From positions 1,054,001 through 1,118,000 of the forward strand of contig NZ_CP063785.1 in NCBI RefSeq assembly GCF_025860405.1: a DNA stretch of 64,000 nucleotides. The letters are read 5' to 3'. The position numbers were made by a program, and so were the translations under genes. Source of the DNA: Tolypothrix sp. PCC 7712. Its GTDB lineage: Bacteria > Cyanobacteriota > Cyanobacteriia > Cyanobacteriales > Nostocaceae. The number at the start of each line of letters is the position of its first letter. Position 1 is the stretch's first letter. Positions 56,179 to 64,000 of the stretch are shown here, piece by piece. The notes beneath the pieces were generated by a model that saw only the letters and a list, made by a program, of their open reading frames with translations, ran no database searches and was not told where the DNA came from.

Positions 56179-57969
56179 TTAGCGTTTCACCAACTTCTTC
56201 GACATCTTCCGCAGACGAATTGATTTAGGAGTAACTTCCACCAATTCATCAGGGCCAATGTATTCCAAAGCCCGTTCTAAACTCATGTCTATCGGTGCTT
56301 GCAGCTGCACTAGTTCATCACCACCAGCAGCCCGGTGGTTGGTCAACTGCTTGGTTTTACAAACATTCAGTTCTAAGTCTTGGGGACGATTGTGTTCTCC
56401 CACAATCATACCTCTGTAAACTTTAGTACCTGGTGTAATAAAGAATGCGCCTCTATCTTCCGCGTTCTTCATGGCGTAGAAGGTAGAAACACCTTCTTCA
56501 AAGGAGATTAAAACGCCTTTGTTACGAGCCTCAATATCGCCAGACAATGGACGGTAATCCAAGAAGCTGTGGTTCATGATGCCTTCACCACGAGTCATCC
56601 GCATGAATTCACCGCGGAAACCAATCAATCCCCGTGCAGGAATGACAAACTCTAGTTGAGTGCGATCGCCACTACCTGGTTGCATATCTTGCATTTCGCC
56701 TTTGCGTTGTCCCAGGCGTTCAATACAGCTACCCACCGCATCACCAGGAATATCTAACACCAGGAGTTCGTAAGGTTCACAAGGTTGACCGCTGACTTCG
56801 CGGTAAATTACCTGTGGCTGAGATACTTGAAACTCAAAGCCTTCGCGACGCATGGTTTCAATTAAGATACCCAGGTGAAGTTCACCACGACCGGAAACGA
56901 GGAATTTATCGGGAGAATCGGTTTCTTCAACCCGCAAAGCCACGTTGGTTTCCAATTCGCGGAACAGGCGATCGCGCACTTGGCGTGAAGTCACTAACTT
57001 TCCTTCTTGACCTGCAAAGGGCGAATCATTTACCCAGAAGGTCATTTGTAAGGTTGGTTCATCCACTTTAATCAGTGGTAAAGCTTGCGGTTCATTGGGA
57101 TCTGTAATTGTTTCCCCAATGTAAGCATCAGCGAAACCAGCTACCGCCACAATATAACCTGCGGTAGCTTCTTCCATTTCCACCCGTTTCAAGCCTTCAA
57201 AGCCCATCAACTTGGTGATTTTTGACTTGACAATTGCGCCACTTTCTGTAATTAGAGCCGCTTGTTGTCCAGCCCGGATAGTGCCGTTGTGAATTCTGCC
57301 AATTACAATCCGTCCTAGGTATTCAGAATAATCTAGGGTTGTGACTTGCAATTGCAGGGGCTTGTTAACGTCGCCAACTGGTGGTGGAACGTGTTGCAGA
57401 ATTGCATTAAACAGGGGTTGCATATCTACCGCTTCTGCTTCCATGCTTTCTTTGGCATAACCACCCATACCGGAGGCAAACAGATAGGTAAAGTCACACT
57501 GGTCTTCATCTGCCCCTAATTCCAAGAACAGATCCAAAACTTTATCAACAGCAATGTGGGGGTCAGCGTTAGTACGGTCAATTTTGTTGATGACAACGAT
57601 GGGGCGCAGACCTTTTTCTAACGCTTTTTTAAGTACAAAGCGTGTTTGGGGCATTGGCCCTTCATTGGCATCGACAATTAAAAGACATCCGTCAACCATG
57701 CCCAGTACGCGTTCAACTTCACCACCGAAGTCAGCGTGTCCAGGAGTATCAACAATATTGATTAGCGTCTCTTTGTAGCGAACCGCTGTATTTTTAGAGA
57801 GGATTGTAATCCCCCGTTCTCGTTCCAAGGCATTGGAGTCCATGACGCAATCCGGAACGTCTTCCCCTTCGCGGAAAATGCCGGATTGTTTAAGGAGTGC
57901 ATCAACCAGGGTGGTTTTGCCGTGGTCAACGTGGGCAATAATGGCGACGTTACGAATTGGGAGCGTCAT
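56179..57969 (-). CDS. typA: Translational GTPase TypA/BipA
   Basis: Ribosome-associated GTPase for stress and low-temperature translation. I use the ATG at 57969 ([21 protein letters not shown]), giving 596 residues, the usual cyanobacterial length; the frame is open about 41 codons further upstream without homologous sequence. G1 '[10 protein letters not shown]', G3 '[14 protein letters not shown]', G4 'NKID' and the C-terminal '[21 protein letters not shown]' are all typical. Single gene ending in a strong terminator. It splits the accessory island. Confidence 0.96.
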   Translation of the reverse strand: MTLPIRNVAIIAHVDHGKTTLVDALLKQSGIFREGEDVPDCVMDSNALERERGITILSKNTAVRYKETLINIVDTPGHADFGGEVERVLGMVDGCLLIVDANEGPMPQTRFVLKKALEKGLRPIVVINKIDRTNADPHIAVDKVLDLFLELGADEDQCDFTYLFASGMGGYAKESMEAEAVDMQPLFNAILQHVPPPVGDVNKPLQLQVTTLDYSEYLGRIVIGRIHNGTIRAGQQAALITESGAIVKSKITKLMGFEGLKRVEMEEATAGYIVAVAGFADAYIGETITDPNEPQALPLIKVDEPTLQMTFWVNDSPFAGQEGKLVTSRQVRDRLFRELETNVALRVEETDSPDKFLVSGRGELHLGILIETMRREGFEFQVSQPQVIYREVSGQPCEPYELLVLDIPGDAVGSCIERLGQRKGEMQDMQPGSGDRTQLEFVIPARGLIGFRGEFMRMTRGEGIMNHSFLDYRPLSGDIEARNKGVLISFEEGVSTFYAMKNAEDRGAFFITPGTKVYRGMIVGEHNRPQDLELNVCKTKQLTNHRAAGGDELVQLQAPIDMSLERALEYIGPDELVEVTPKSIRLRKMSKKLVKR

Positions 57970-58437
57970 AGAAGCTTTACTGTGAACTGTAGAGGGGATT
58001 GTTAGGTGTACATTTCGATGCGAGGATTCTAGTACCGCTGGGCGGAAATCAAAAGAAGCCACTGCTTGCAGCAATTGGCATTCAAAAGTCAAAAGGGGCC
58101 AGTGCGTTGCTTTGATTCCAAAGTTTTAGCAACTGGCGTTCAAAATTCAAAAAGCTTATAGCATAGGCTTTTCGCGGGTTTTGAATGGTTGCTTTAGTTG
58201 CGCCTTGCTGTACTAGGCTGTTTTAACAGAATTGAGGATGAAGTTCAAATTCTGTAAAGAACCTTTAACAATTCTAGCGTAATCGTCACAATTGCGGCGA
58301 CTTTTGCGATCGCAAATCTTGTCTACAGTAAGCACGCTAGAGTTTTTGTCAAAACAAGGGTAGGGCGAGCCAAAGGATCACTAAGTCCGGCGAGGAAGTT
58401 GGTTGACGAGATTTTATGAGTACTATAGTATTCAAGA
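57970..58437. other. Intergenic region with promoter of the C5 methylase gene and a shared repeat
   Basis: Bases 58148-58215 resemble 43088-43158 (GGCTTTT...TTGAATGGTT...TTGTACTA), a second pair of interspersed copies. The last 35 bases hold the methylase promoter (listed separately). No gene. Confidence 0.65.
58403..58436 (+). promoter_or_regulatory. Candidate methylase promoter overlapping a controller-type box
   Basis: TTGACG (58403-58408) and TATAGT (58424-58429), 15 bases apart, resemble -35/-10 boxes. The nearest possible start of transcription falls at or just before the ATG at 58438, so the mRNA may be leaderless; no ribosome binding site is present. GTATTCAAG at 58428-58436 overlaps the -10 box and is the same 9-mer found twice before the controller gene. 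Confidence 0.6.
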
Positions 58438-59592
58438 ATGACGCGTAAAATTATTGACTTATTTGCTGGTGCAGGTGGCTTAACTACAGGATTTCACATG
58501 GCGGGCTTTGAATCTCTATGTGCAATTGATATAGATGCAAAAGCCTTGGCGACCTATAAGCACAATTACCCAAACACGAAAATCATTCATCAAGATATAC
58601 GCCAGGTTAATCCTTCAGACTTACGATTAGCTTTAGGTTTACAACCAGAAGAACTAACAGCATTAATTGGCGGCCCCCCATGTCAAGGATTCTCCAGAAA
58701 TATTCCTGCTGGCGATCGCTATCTCAATGATTCTCGTAACCAGATGTATCAGACGTTTTTGGATTTTGTACAGGAGTTCAGACCCTTGTACGTTGTCATG
58801 GAGAATGTACCCGAAATTTTAAAGGCTTACAACGGCGTAATTAGTGAAGAAATCACAAAAAACCTGAAATCCTTGGGCTACAAAGTTGTATCTTCTGCTT
58901 TAAATGCTGCATATTATGGGGTACCCCAAACCAGATCCAGAGCTTTTTTTCTAGCTAGCTTAGATCACTCTCTTAATTTTCCCGAACCAACCCATTTTGG
59001 TGATATTAAGAGCGACTATAGGTCTAGAAAGTCTAGTAGACAACTTAATTTTTTACAAGCAAATATTTCTGAAATTGTGACAGTCAGAGATGCGATTGGA
59101 GACTTACCGCCCATAAATGCAGGACAAGTCTACGATGCTGAGATTTATCCTTCTGAGCCAAAAACGACGTACCAAGCAATGATGCGTAGTCAAAGCATGA
59201 AAATTGTGAATCATATTGCGCGTGCTTTGAGTCCAATTCAAATGTCGAGAGCACGTGTTCTGTGTGAAGGACAAGACGCTAGAGACTTACCTCCTGAGTT
59301 AGCGCCTAAAAAACACTATAGTGGTGCATATGGAAGGCTGTACTGGGATAAGCCAGCTAGAACTATTACAAGATGGGTCTTTCATCCAGGATCGGGTCGG
59401 TTTTTTCATCCTACTCAGGATCGGACAATTACAATCCGTGAAGCTGCAAGATTACACTCATATCCAGATAGTTTTCACTTTTTGGGAACATATACGGATA
59501 TGGCTTCACAAATTGGTGAATCTGTACCCCCACTTCTAGGTAAAGCTATAGCTTCATCTATTCTTCAGGCTAACCTTCAATCATGTTGCTGA
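58438..59592 (+). CDS. DNA (cytosine-5) methyltransferase of a type II R-M system
   Basis: 384 residues. C5-methylase motifs in order: I 'DLFAGAGG' (7-14), IV 'GGPPCQGFSRN' with catalytic C82, VI 'MENVPEI' (E122), VIII 'QTRSRAFFLA', IX 'TIREAARLHSYPDSFHF' and X 'IGESVPPLLGKAIA'. The start at 58438 is fixed because motif I begins seven residues later. It converges on the putative endonuclease gene with a 16-base overlap of the 3' ends, a compact R-M layout. The recognition sequence cannot be deduced. DNA methylation protects the host from the partner enzyme. Confidence 0.95.
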   Translation: MTRKIIDLFAGAGGLTTGFHMAGFESLCAIDIDAKALATYKHNYPNTKIIHQDIRQVNPSDLRLALGLQPEELTALIGGPPCQGFSRNIPAGDRYLNDSRNQMYQTFLDFVQEFRPLYVVMENVPEILKAYNGVISEEITKNLKSLGYKVVSSALNAAYYGVPQTRSRAFFLASLDHSLNFPEPTHFGDIKSDYRSRKSSRQLNFLQANISEIVTVRDAIGDLPPINAGQVYDAEIYPSEPKTTYQAMMRSQSMKIVNHIARALSPIQMSRARVLCEGQDARDLPPELAPKKHYSGAYGRLYWDKPARTITRWVFHPGSGRFFHPTQDRTITIREAARLHSYPDSFHFLGTYTDMASQIGESVPPLLGKAIASSILQANLQSCC

Positions 59593-60308
59593 TTAATTTG
59601 CTCTTGTAATGCGGAAAGAACTGTATTTACATATCGATCAAGTGTCAGACGATTTCTTTCTACGGTAATCCGAACGGCCTGCGAAGGAATAGTTCTAGCT
59701 CTAAAAAGTTGTTTTTGATTTTTGTACCAAACCAACTCTACTTTATCTGCAATTTTTCCTTGTAGTCCTACTCCTGCACCCTTAGTAATTCTATCCACTG
59801 TCCAAGACCAAGAAAACATCTTCGGATCTAGGGGATTGAGTGGAAATTCGCAATAAATATACTCATATCCCTGGATAGTTTTTAGTAATATACTTTCATA
59901 GCTATTGACAACATTCTGTGCCGTTTGGCTAGAAAGAATTTTTTCGTTCCAATGTTGAATTATGGCTGCGCCTAGTTCATCAGGTGAGGACTGCTCAGTC
60001 AGACCTGGAAAACCAAGTTGAATAGACTTCTTGATAATATCTGCTCGTTGAATAACAAACAAAAATACACTACCCAGCTTCAGACTATTTAGTTGAAGAG
60101 ATTTCAGCGACCAACCAGTTTTAGTCACAATGTCAACAGCATCATAAAGAAGCTTACTACGTCCCAATGCCGGATCGGATAATGGAATATCTTTAACGTA
60201 ATGAAAAATAGCTTCCCATGTATAATCTTCTATCGAACCAATAACTGGTGATGCGATTGTGGCAATAATAGCTTGCCTTAATCTTTCAACTTCATTGTCA
60301 ATCAGCAC
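59577..60308 (-). CDS. Putative type II restriction endonuclease
   Basis: 243 residues, no close family recognised. 'RSKLLYDAVDIVTKTGWSLKSLQL' has the D-x(n)-S-x-K arrangement often seen in type II enzymes (Asp-Val-Asp, then Lys after a short strand). The gene starts with GTG at 60308 inside the end of the controller gene (11-base overlap) and its 3' end overlaps the methylase gene by 16 bases. That position, between a C protein and a C5 methylase, is the main evidence; the nuclease activity is inferred. Ends 'VLSALQEQINQQHD'. Confidence 0.7.
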   Translation of the reverse strand: MLIDNEVERLRQAIIATIASPVIGSIEDYTWEAIFHYVKDIPLSDPALGRSKLLYDAVDIVTKTGWSLKSLQLNSLKLGSVFLFVIQRADIIKKSIQLGFPGLTEQSSPDELGAAIIQHWNEKILSSQTAQNVVNSYESILLKTIQGYEYIYCEFPLNPLDPKMFSWSWTVDRITKGAGVGLQGKIADKVELVWYKNQKQLFRARTIPSQAVRITVERNRLTLDRYVNTVLSALQEQINQQHD

Positions 60309-60537
60309 TTAAAGATTCCTCTACAGCTTGCAAAAATTCACTCATAGTCATACCTAAAGCATGGGTAATATGACTGAGTACTCTCACAGATGGGCTTTTT
60401 AAACCTCGCTCTAGCTGGCTAATGTAAGTCCTGTGCAGACCTGTAACTTCTGCAAGATACTCCTGTGACCAACCTTTTTGTGTACGATGACGCTGTAGTT
60501 CTAGTCCTAAAATTTGATCTAGTTTGCTGGGTTGCAT
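60298..60537 (-). CDS. XRE-family controller (C) protein of the R-M system
   Basis: 79 residues from the ATG at 60537 (MQPSKLDQILGLELQRHR); an upstream TTG would add three residues. The helix-turn-helix 'WSQEYLAEVTGLHRTYISQLERG' is that of restriction-modification C proteins. It is co-transcribed with the endonuclease gene, the usual C-R order. Such proteins first activate and later repress the C-R operon so that methylase appears before endonuclease. Inverted 9-bp boxes just upstream are likely operators. Confidence 0.9.
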   Translation of the reverse strand: MQPSKLDQILGLELQRHRTQKGWSQEYLAEVTGLHRTYISQLERGLKSPSVRVLSHITHALGMTMSEFLQAVEESLSAD

Positions 60538-60556
60538 GATAGACAAAGATTAGTAT

Positions 60557-60593
60557 CTTGAATACAAAAGTTCTACAGACTAAAGTATTCAAG
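60557..60593. promoter_or_regulatory. Candidate C-protein operator (inverted CTTGAATAC / GTATTCAAG)
   Basis: A perfect 9-bp inverted repeat, CTTGAATAC at 60557-60565 and GTATTCAAG at 60585-60593, with a 19-base spacer, begins 20 bases before the controller's ATG. The same 9-mer overlaps the methylase promoter at 58428. Confidence 0.68.
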
Positions 60594-60722
60594 CTATTTT
60601 ATAGATAATGAGTACGATCGCTGTTTTAGAGGAAGTCTGTCTATGTTCTTCACAGACTTTAGCGCAGGCGATCGCCTAATTTTTCAGCTACAGTGCGATC
60701 AATATAAACTGTTTCAAATACA

Positions 60723-61286
60723 ATGCTTTCCGAACGCTTTACAGCCGCCCTTGTCTACGCCACTGAACTGCACGCCAAACAAGTACGTAAAGGTTCTGGT
60801 GTTCCCTATATTGCCCATCTATTAGGCGTAGCCAGTATTGCTTTAGAATATGGTGCAAATGAAGATGAAGCCATAGCAGCGCTTTTACATGATGCTGTAG
60901 AAGACCAAGGTGGTGCAGCTACTAGGGAAGAAATTCGCCACCGTTTTGGAGATAATGTGACAGCAATTGTCGATGGCTGCACCGATGCGGATACTATTCC
61001 CAAACCGCCTTGGCGACAACGCAAAGAAGCATATATTGCTCATTTACCTACAGCATCGCCATCAGTTTTGCTGGTGTCAGCTGCTGATAAAATCTACAAC
61101 GCTCAGTCTATTGTCAAAGATTACCGCATCTTAGGTGAATCACTTTGGCAACGGTTTCAAGGTGGTAAAGAAGGTACTCTTTGGTATTATCAAACCCTTG
61201 TGGATACTTTTAAGAATACTGGGCCTACGGCAATGGCTGAAGAATTAGCAAGAGTAGTGCTAGAGATGGTAGCTTTGGCATCTTAA
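60723..61286 (+). CDS. HD-domain phosphohydrolase (SpoT-like)
   Basis: 187 residues. HD signature: 'VPYIAHLLGVASIALEYG' (first His), 'AIAALLHDAVEDQGG' (His-Asp pair), 'FGDNVTAIVDGCTDAD', 'LLVSAADKIYNAQSIVKDY' (late Asp). The pattern resembles the (p)ppGpp-hydrolase half of RelA/SpoT; no synthetase domain is present, so small-molecule hydrolysis is plausible but substrate unknown. ATG at 60723. Outside the R-M unit. Confidence 0.87.
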   Translation: MLSERFTAALVYATELHAKQVRKGSGVPYIAHLLGVASIALEYGANEDEAIAALLHDAVEDQGGAATREEIRHRFGDNVTAIVDGCTDADTIPKPPWRQRKEAYIAHLPTASPSVLLVSAADKIYNAQSIVKDYRILGESLWQRFQGGKEGTLWYYQTLVDTFKNTGPTAMAEELARVVLEMVALAS

Positions 61287-61292
61287 AAAAAA

Positions 61293-61352
61293 TGAAGGCT
61301 GAAGGATGAAGCAAGAAAATTTCCTACTTCATACTTCATTCTTCACAATTAG
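61293..61352. repeat. GAAGGATGAAG / CTTCATACTTCATTCTTC hairpin
   Basis: Same family as the 2405-2469 stem. It sits between the ends of the HD-domain gene and prs and might end both transcripts. Confidence 0.65.
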
Positions 61353-61391
61353 TTAACCAAAACTGTAACAGAGGTGACAGTCATTTTTTGC

Positions 61392-62411
61392 CTAGCGGAA
61401 CATACTACTTACTGAACTATCTTCGTGAATCCGCCAGATGGTTTCACCGAGTACATTAGCCACTGAAAGCACTACCAGCTGTGGAAAGCGATCGCTTTCT
61501 GGAATGGGGATAGTATTGGTGATAATCACTTCCTCAAATACGCCACTAGACAACCGCTCAATCGCAGGTGGAGAGAACACAGCATGAGTTGCACAGGCAT
61601 ATACCTGACGCGCCCCTTCTTCTCGCAGCAACTTAGCCCCAGCTGCAATTGTGCCACCAGTGTCAATCATATCGTCTACCAACACTGCTGTTTTCCCCTT
61701 CACGTCACCGATGACGTTTAAAACTTCGGCAACATTATGAGCTTGGCGACGTTTATCAATAATCGCTAATGGAGCATCGTTTAGCTTTTTGGCAAATGCT
61801 CTTGCTCTTGCTACACCACCAACATCCGGGGAAACTACTACCAAATCATGCAGTTGTTTGCTGGCCAGGTAATCTATTAATACTGGCGAACCGTAAACAT
61901 GATCGAATGGTATGTCGAAATACCCTTGGATTTGGGCTGAGTGTAAATCCATTGCCAGAACACGGTTGGCACCTGCTTGAGTGATCAGGTTGGCAACCAA
62001 CTTTGCAGTGATGGACTCTCTTCCTGCAGTTTTCCGGTCAGCACGGGCATAGCCATAGTAAGGAATTACTGCTGTTACCTGCCGTGCAGAAGCACGACGA
62101 CAGGCATCAATCATAATCATTAATTCCATTAAATGATCGTTAACCGGCTGACAACATGGCTGGATAAGATAGACATCACAACCCCGGATTGATTCCTGAA
62201 TTTGAATATAAAGTTCGCCGTCCGCAAATCTTTTACGGATCATTGGGCCTAGATCCATACCTAGGTAACGAGCGACTTCAGTAGACAGTTGTAAATTGGC
62301 AGAGCCAGAAAAAAGCCGCAGGCGATGATTTTCAGTCAGTCCTGTTGCAACTGGCTGCACTTTGGATAAAGTTGCAGAACTGAGCACAGCAGATCCTCGA
62401 TGTGCATTCAT
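61392..62411 (-). CDS. prs: Ribose-phosphate pyrophosphokinase (PRPP synthetase)
   Basis: Makes PRPP from ribose 5-phosphate and ATP for purine, pyrimidine, histidine and tryptophan synthesis. 339 residues; core starts near 'LRLFSGSANLQLSTEVARYLG'. 'FADGELYIQIQESIRGCDVYLIQP', 'PYYGYARADRK' and the PRPP loop 'VLVDDMIDTGGTIAAGAKLL' are intact. The first ~28 residues are a non-conserved extension common in cyanobacterial entries; ATG at 62411 assumed. Single gene. Confidence 0.96.
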   Translation of the reverse strand: MNAHRGSAVLSSATLSKVQPVATGLTENHRLRLFSGSANLQLSTEVARYLGMDLGPMIRKRFADGELYIQIQESIRGCDVYLIQPCCQPVNDHLMELMIMIDACRRASARQVTAVIPYYGYARADRKTAGRESITAKLVANLITQAGANRVLAMDLHSAQIQGYFDIPFDHVYGSPVLIDYLASKQLHDLVVVSPDVGGVARARAFAKKLNDAPLAIIDKRRQAHNVAEVLNVIGDVKGKTAVLVDDMIDTGGTIAAGAKLLREEGARQVYACATHAVFSPPAIERLSSGVFEEVIITNTIPIPESDRFPQLVVLSVANVLGETIWRIHEDSSVSSMFR

Positions 62412-63214
62412 GGCAATCTTAACATCAGCAATTTAGCAAATTTAACCGAAATAGTGTAAAAAAATATCTGCAAAGTTAAATCATTGCTCCCAAAAATTAT
62501 GATTTGCTAATTTTTAAATAACTTTAGTTAACAAACCATTGATAGCTTAACTGAATACCCTGTATATTAACTAGGCCCATTATTCGGATTTTTTGCTGTG
62601 TAGAATAAAAACACCAGCTTTCCGAGCATGGTTTAGGGGATCGCTGCTTATACGCAGCTATTTTTGTGCCTAAAATAAAGTTTTTACATTTCAGGGAAAT
62701 GACAACGGGGTATTCTCTAGTCAAAGGCTGGTCAATTCTCAAGGAGCAGCAAGATATTCTATAATCCTATCTGCAAATTTATCAACTGGTAGAGTTGAGC
62801 ATTTTTAAAATTTTAATTTTGGCAATATTTTCCACAAAGCTGATTCATCTATGGGTTGACGAAGCTGAATGCTGAGTGCTGCTATCTGCTTAACACTTAG
62901 GTACTGAGAACAAAGTGTCAAAATAAAGTTGAGCCAGCTTTCATCAGGCTGACTTTGCACCCAATAATACGCAAGTTCTAACCTTACCAGAAAGCGCAGA
63001 TAACAACAATTACTTATTTTCTAATGCTAATCAGCCTAGAGAAAATTTTGCGGATGGGCAAACTTTGGTAAAAATGCACAAAGCACAGTCCGGCTATTAT
63101 AAGTACCGACAAGGTAGGGTAGAATATCGCCGCAAGTAATTGTTGTCACTGCTTAGACCTAATCTTTGGTAGAGACTTTATTCTCAGTTGCCATAACACT
63201 TAAATTAATCAATT
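62412..63214. other. 800-base gene-free spacer
   Basis: AT-rich. A degenerate GCTGAATGCTGAGTGCTG repeat is at 62861-62880. No gene, RNA or terminator recognised. The minus-strand frame near 62524 is a chance opening. Confidence 0.5.
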
Positions 63215-64000
63215 ATGCAACCACCCATTACAGTTGGTACTGTCCTACAAAACCGTTACCGGATTATTCAAATTCTCGGACAAGGGGGATTTGGCAGAAC
63301 CTATCTAGCGGAAGACCAGAGGCGTTTTAATGAACTGTGCGCCATTAAGGAATTGATTCCGACAACAACCGGAACTTCGGTTTGGGAGAAAACGCAAGAA
63401 CTGTTCCACCGAGAAGCGGCAATTTTGTATCAAATTGAGCATCCGCAAGTACCGAAATTCCGAGAAAGGTTTGAAGAAGACCAGCGTTTATTTTTGGTAG
63501 AAGATTACGTTGCTGGCAAGACTTACCGCGCTATCCTGTCGGAACGTCAAGCTGTTAGTCAGACATTAACAGAAAAAGAAGTTTTACAGATGCTGCGCTC
63601 TTTGTTACCTGTGTTAGCGCATATTCATAGTCGGGGAATTATTCACCGGGATATATCACCAGAAAATATTATTTTACGTGATAGTGATGGTCAGCCAGTG
63701 TTAATTGACTTTGGGGTAGTTAAAGAATTAGCAACGCGATTGCAATCTCCCAATAGTACCGCACCAGTTACCACCGTGGGAAAATTAGGTTATTCTCCCA
63801 GTGAGCAAATGCAAACAGGTCAAGCTTACCCTAATAGTGATTTATATGCGCTTGCCGTCACAGCGATTGTTTTGCTAACTGGTAGAGAACCCTCAGAATT
63901 ATTTGATGAAAATCAACTTACTTGGAATTGGCAACAATGGGCAAAAGTAAATCCCCAATTTGCTCAAGTTTTAAATCGGATGTTAAATTATCGGCCCAGC
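63215..64000 (+). CDS. Ser/Thr protein kinase, 3' end outside window
   Basis: Translates from ATG 63215 (MQPPITVGTVLQNRYRIIQIL) without a stop to the window's last base, 262 codons. Hanks kinase motifs: glycine loop 'LGQGGFGRTYLAED', Lys in 'CAIKELIP', catalytic 'HRDISPEN' (144-151), 'DFG' (165-167) and 'GYSPSEQ'. The 'NRYRI..ILGQGGFGRTYLA' opening is typical of large cyanobacterial kinases with C-terminal pentapeptide, WD or TPR extensions, which cannot be seen here. No N-terminal zinc ribbon, unlike the kinase at 44120. Confidence 0.92.
   Translation, partial: MQPPITVGTVLQNRYRIIQILGQGGFGRTYLAEDQRRFNELCAIKELIPTTTGTSVWEKTQELFHREAAILYQIEHPQVPKFRERFEEDQRLFLVEDYVAGKTYRAILSERQAVSQTLTEKEVLQMLRSLLPVLAHIHSRGIIHRDISPENIILRDSDGQPVLIDFGVVKELATRLQSPNSTAPVTTVGKLGYSPSEQMQTGQAYPNSDLYALAVTAIVLLTGREPSELFDENQLTWNWQQWAKVNPQFAQVLNRMLNYRPS

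Noticed and set aside
57970..58092. 41-codon N-terminal extension of typA
   Set aside because: TypA begins right at MTLPIRN; the extension has no homology pattern and crosses repeat-like DNA.
62524..62742. 72-codon minus-strand frame
   Set aside because: No domain, poor start, located in an AT-rich spacer; chance opening.

Overview
The window comes from a cyanobacterium, most likely a filamentous Nostocales strain. It carries ntcA, chlI, a heme oxygenase, SLBB-type polysaccharide export, DUF3084, DUF1400 and DUF4327 proteins, zinc-ribbon Ser/Thr kinases, many HIP1-type GCGATCGC octamers, and abundant Nostoc-like interspersed and hairpin repeats between genes. No rRNA, tRNA or CRISPR array was recognised.

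Layout. 1-4.1 kb is a tetrapyrrole cluster: heme oxygenase (cut by the window edge), oxygen-independent coproporphyrinogen dehydrogenase hemN, and the anaerobic Mg-protoporphyrin ester cyclase bchE. This is a set suited to low oxygen. 4.4-7.8 kb holds small conserved proteins, repeat-rich spacers, rbfA and a DUF751 protein. 8-9.4 kb pairs a Dam-type adenine methylase with a convergent PD-(D/E)XK protein. 9.8-11.9 kb is a DUF697 GTPase with a nuclease-fold partner. 12-29.6 kb is mostly housekeeping and regulation: tpiA, folP, an SPFH protein, a DUF1400 hydrolase, a polysaccharide export protein, an ABC ATPase, hisB, fabI, ntcA with two perfect NtcA boxes upstream, a DUF3084 protein, a YqgF-like protein, Uma2, pnp and a GNAT protein.

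30-38.3 kb is the most unusual part. A SNF2 helicase has its Walker A motif split by a 467-residue intein with a LAGLIDADG-like endonuclease. It is followed by a caspase-like protease, a small protein that shares the caspase's C-terminal helical hairpin and stops just at an 'FVGR' NTPase-start motif, a SWIM zinc-finger protein, and a protein resembling the trypsin-co-occurring domain (Trypco1/CU044_2847). This looks like a predicted conflict or cell-suicide module, perhaps partly decayed, next to a SNF2-SWIM pair.

38.3-50.5 kb holds a PCP_red protein, a TPR protein, a YbjQ protein, a membrane protein, chlI, a zinc-ribbon kinase, clpB and gloA, with MITE-like repeats between them. 50.9-60.5 kb is a defence-like island interrupted by typA: two Uma2 proteins, a BrnT/BrnA toxin-antitoxin pair, a large OLD-type ATPase-TOPRIM nuclease, and a compact type II restriction-modification system (C5 methylase, putative endonuclease, controller protein). 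Shared GTATTCAAG operator-like boxes lie at both promoters of that system. 60.7-64 kb holds an HD phosphohydrolase, prs, and the start of a second Ser/Thr kinase that runs off the window.

Mobile or repetitive DNA is prominent. One ~0.3 kb MITE-like element sits inside another repeat with a 9-bp target duplication. A ~190 bp palindromic relative occurs twice. A GGGGCCCC-centred mosaic repeat occurs four times. A normally intergenic repeat is found inside the SNF2 reading frame.
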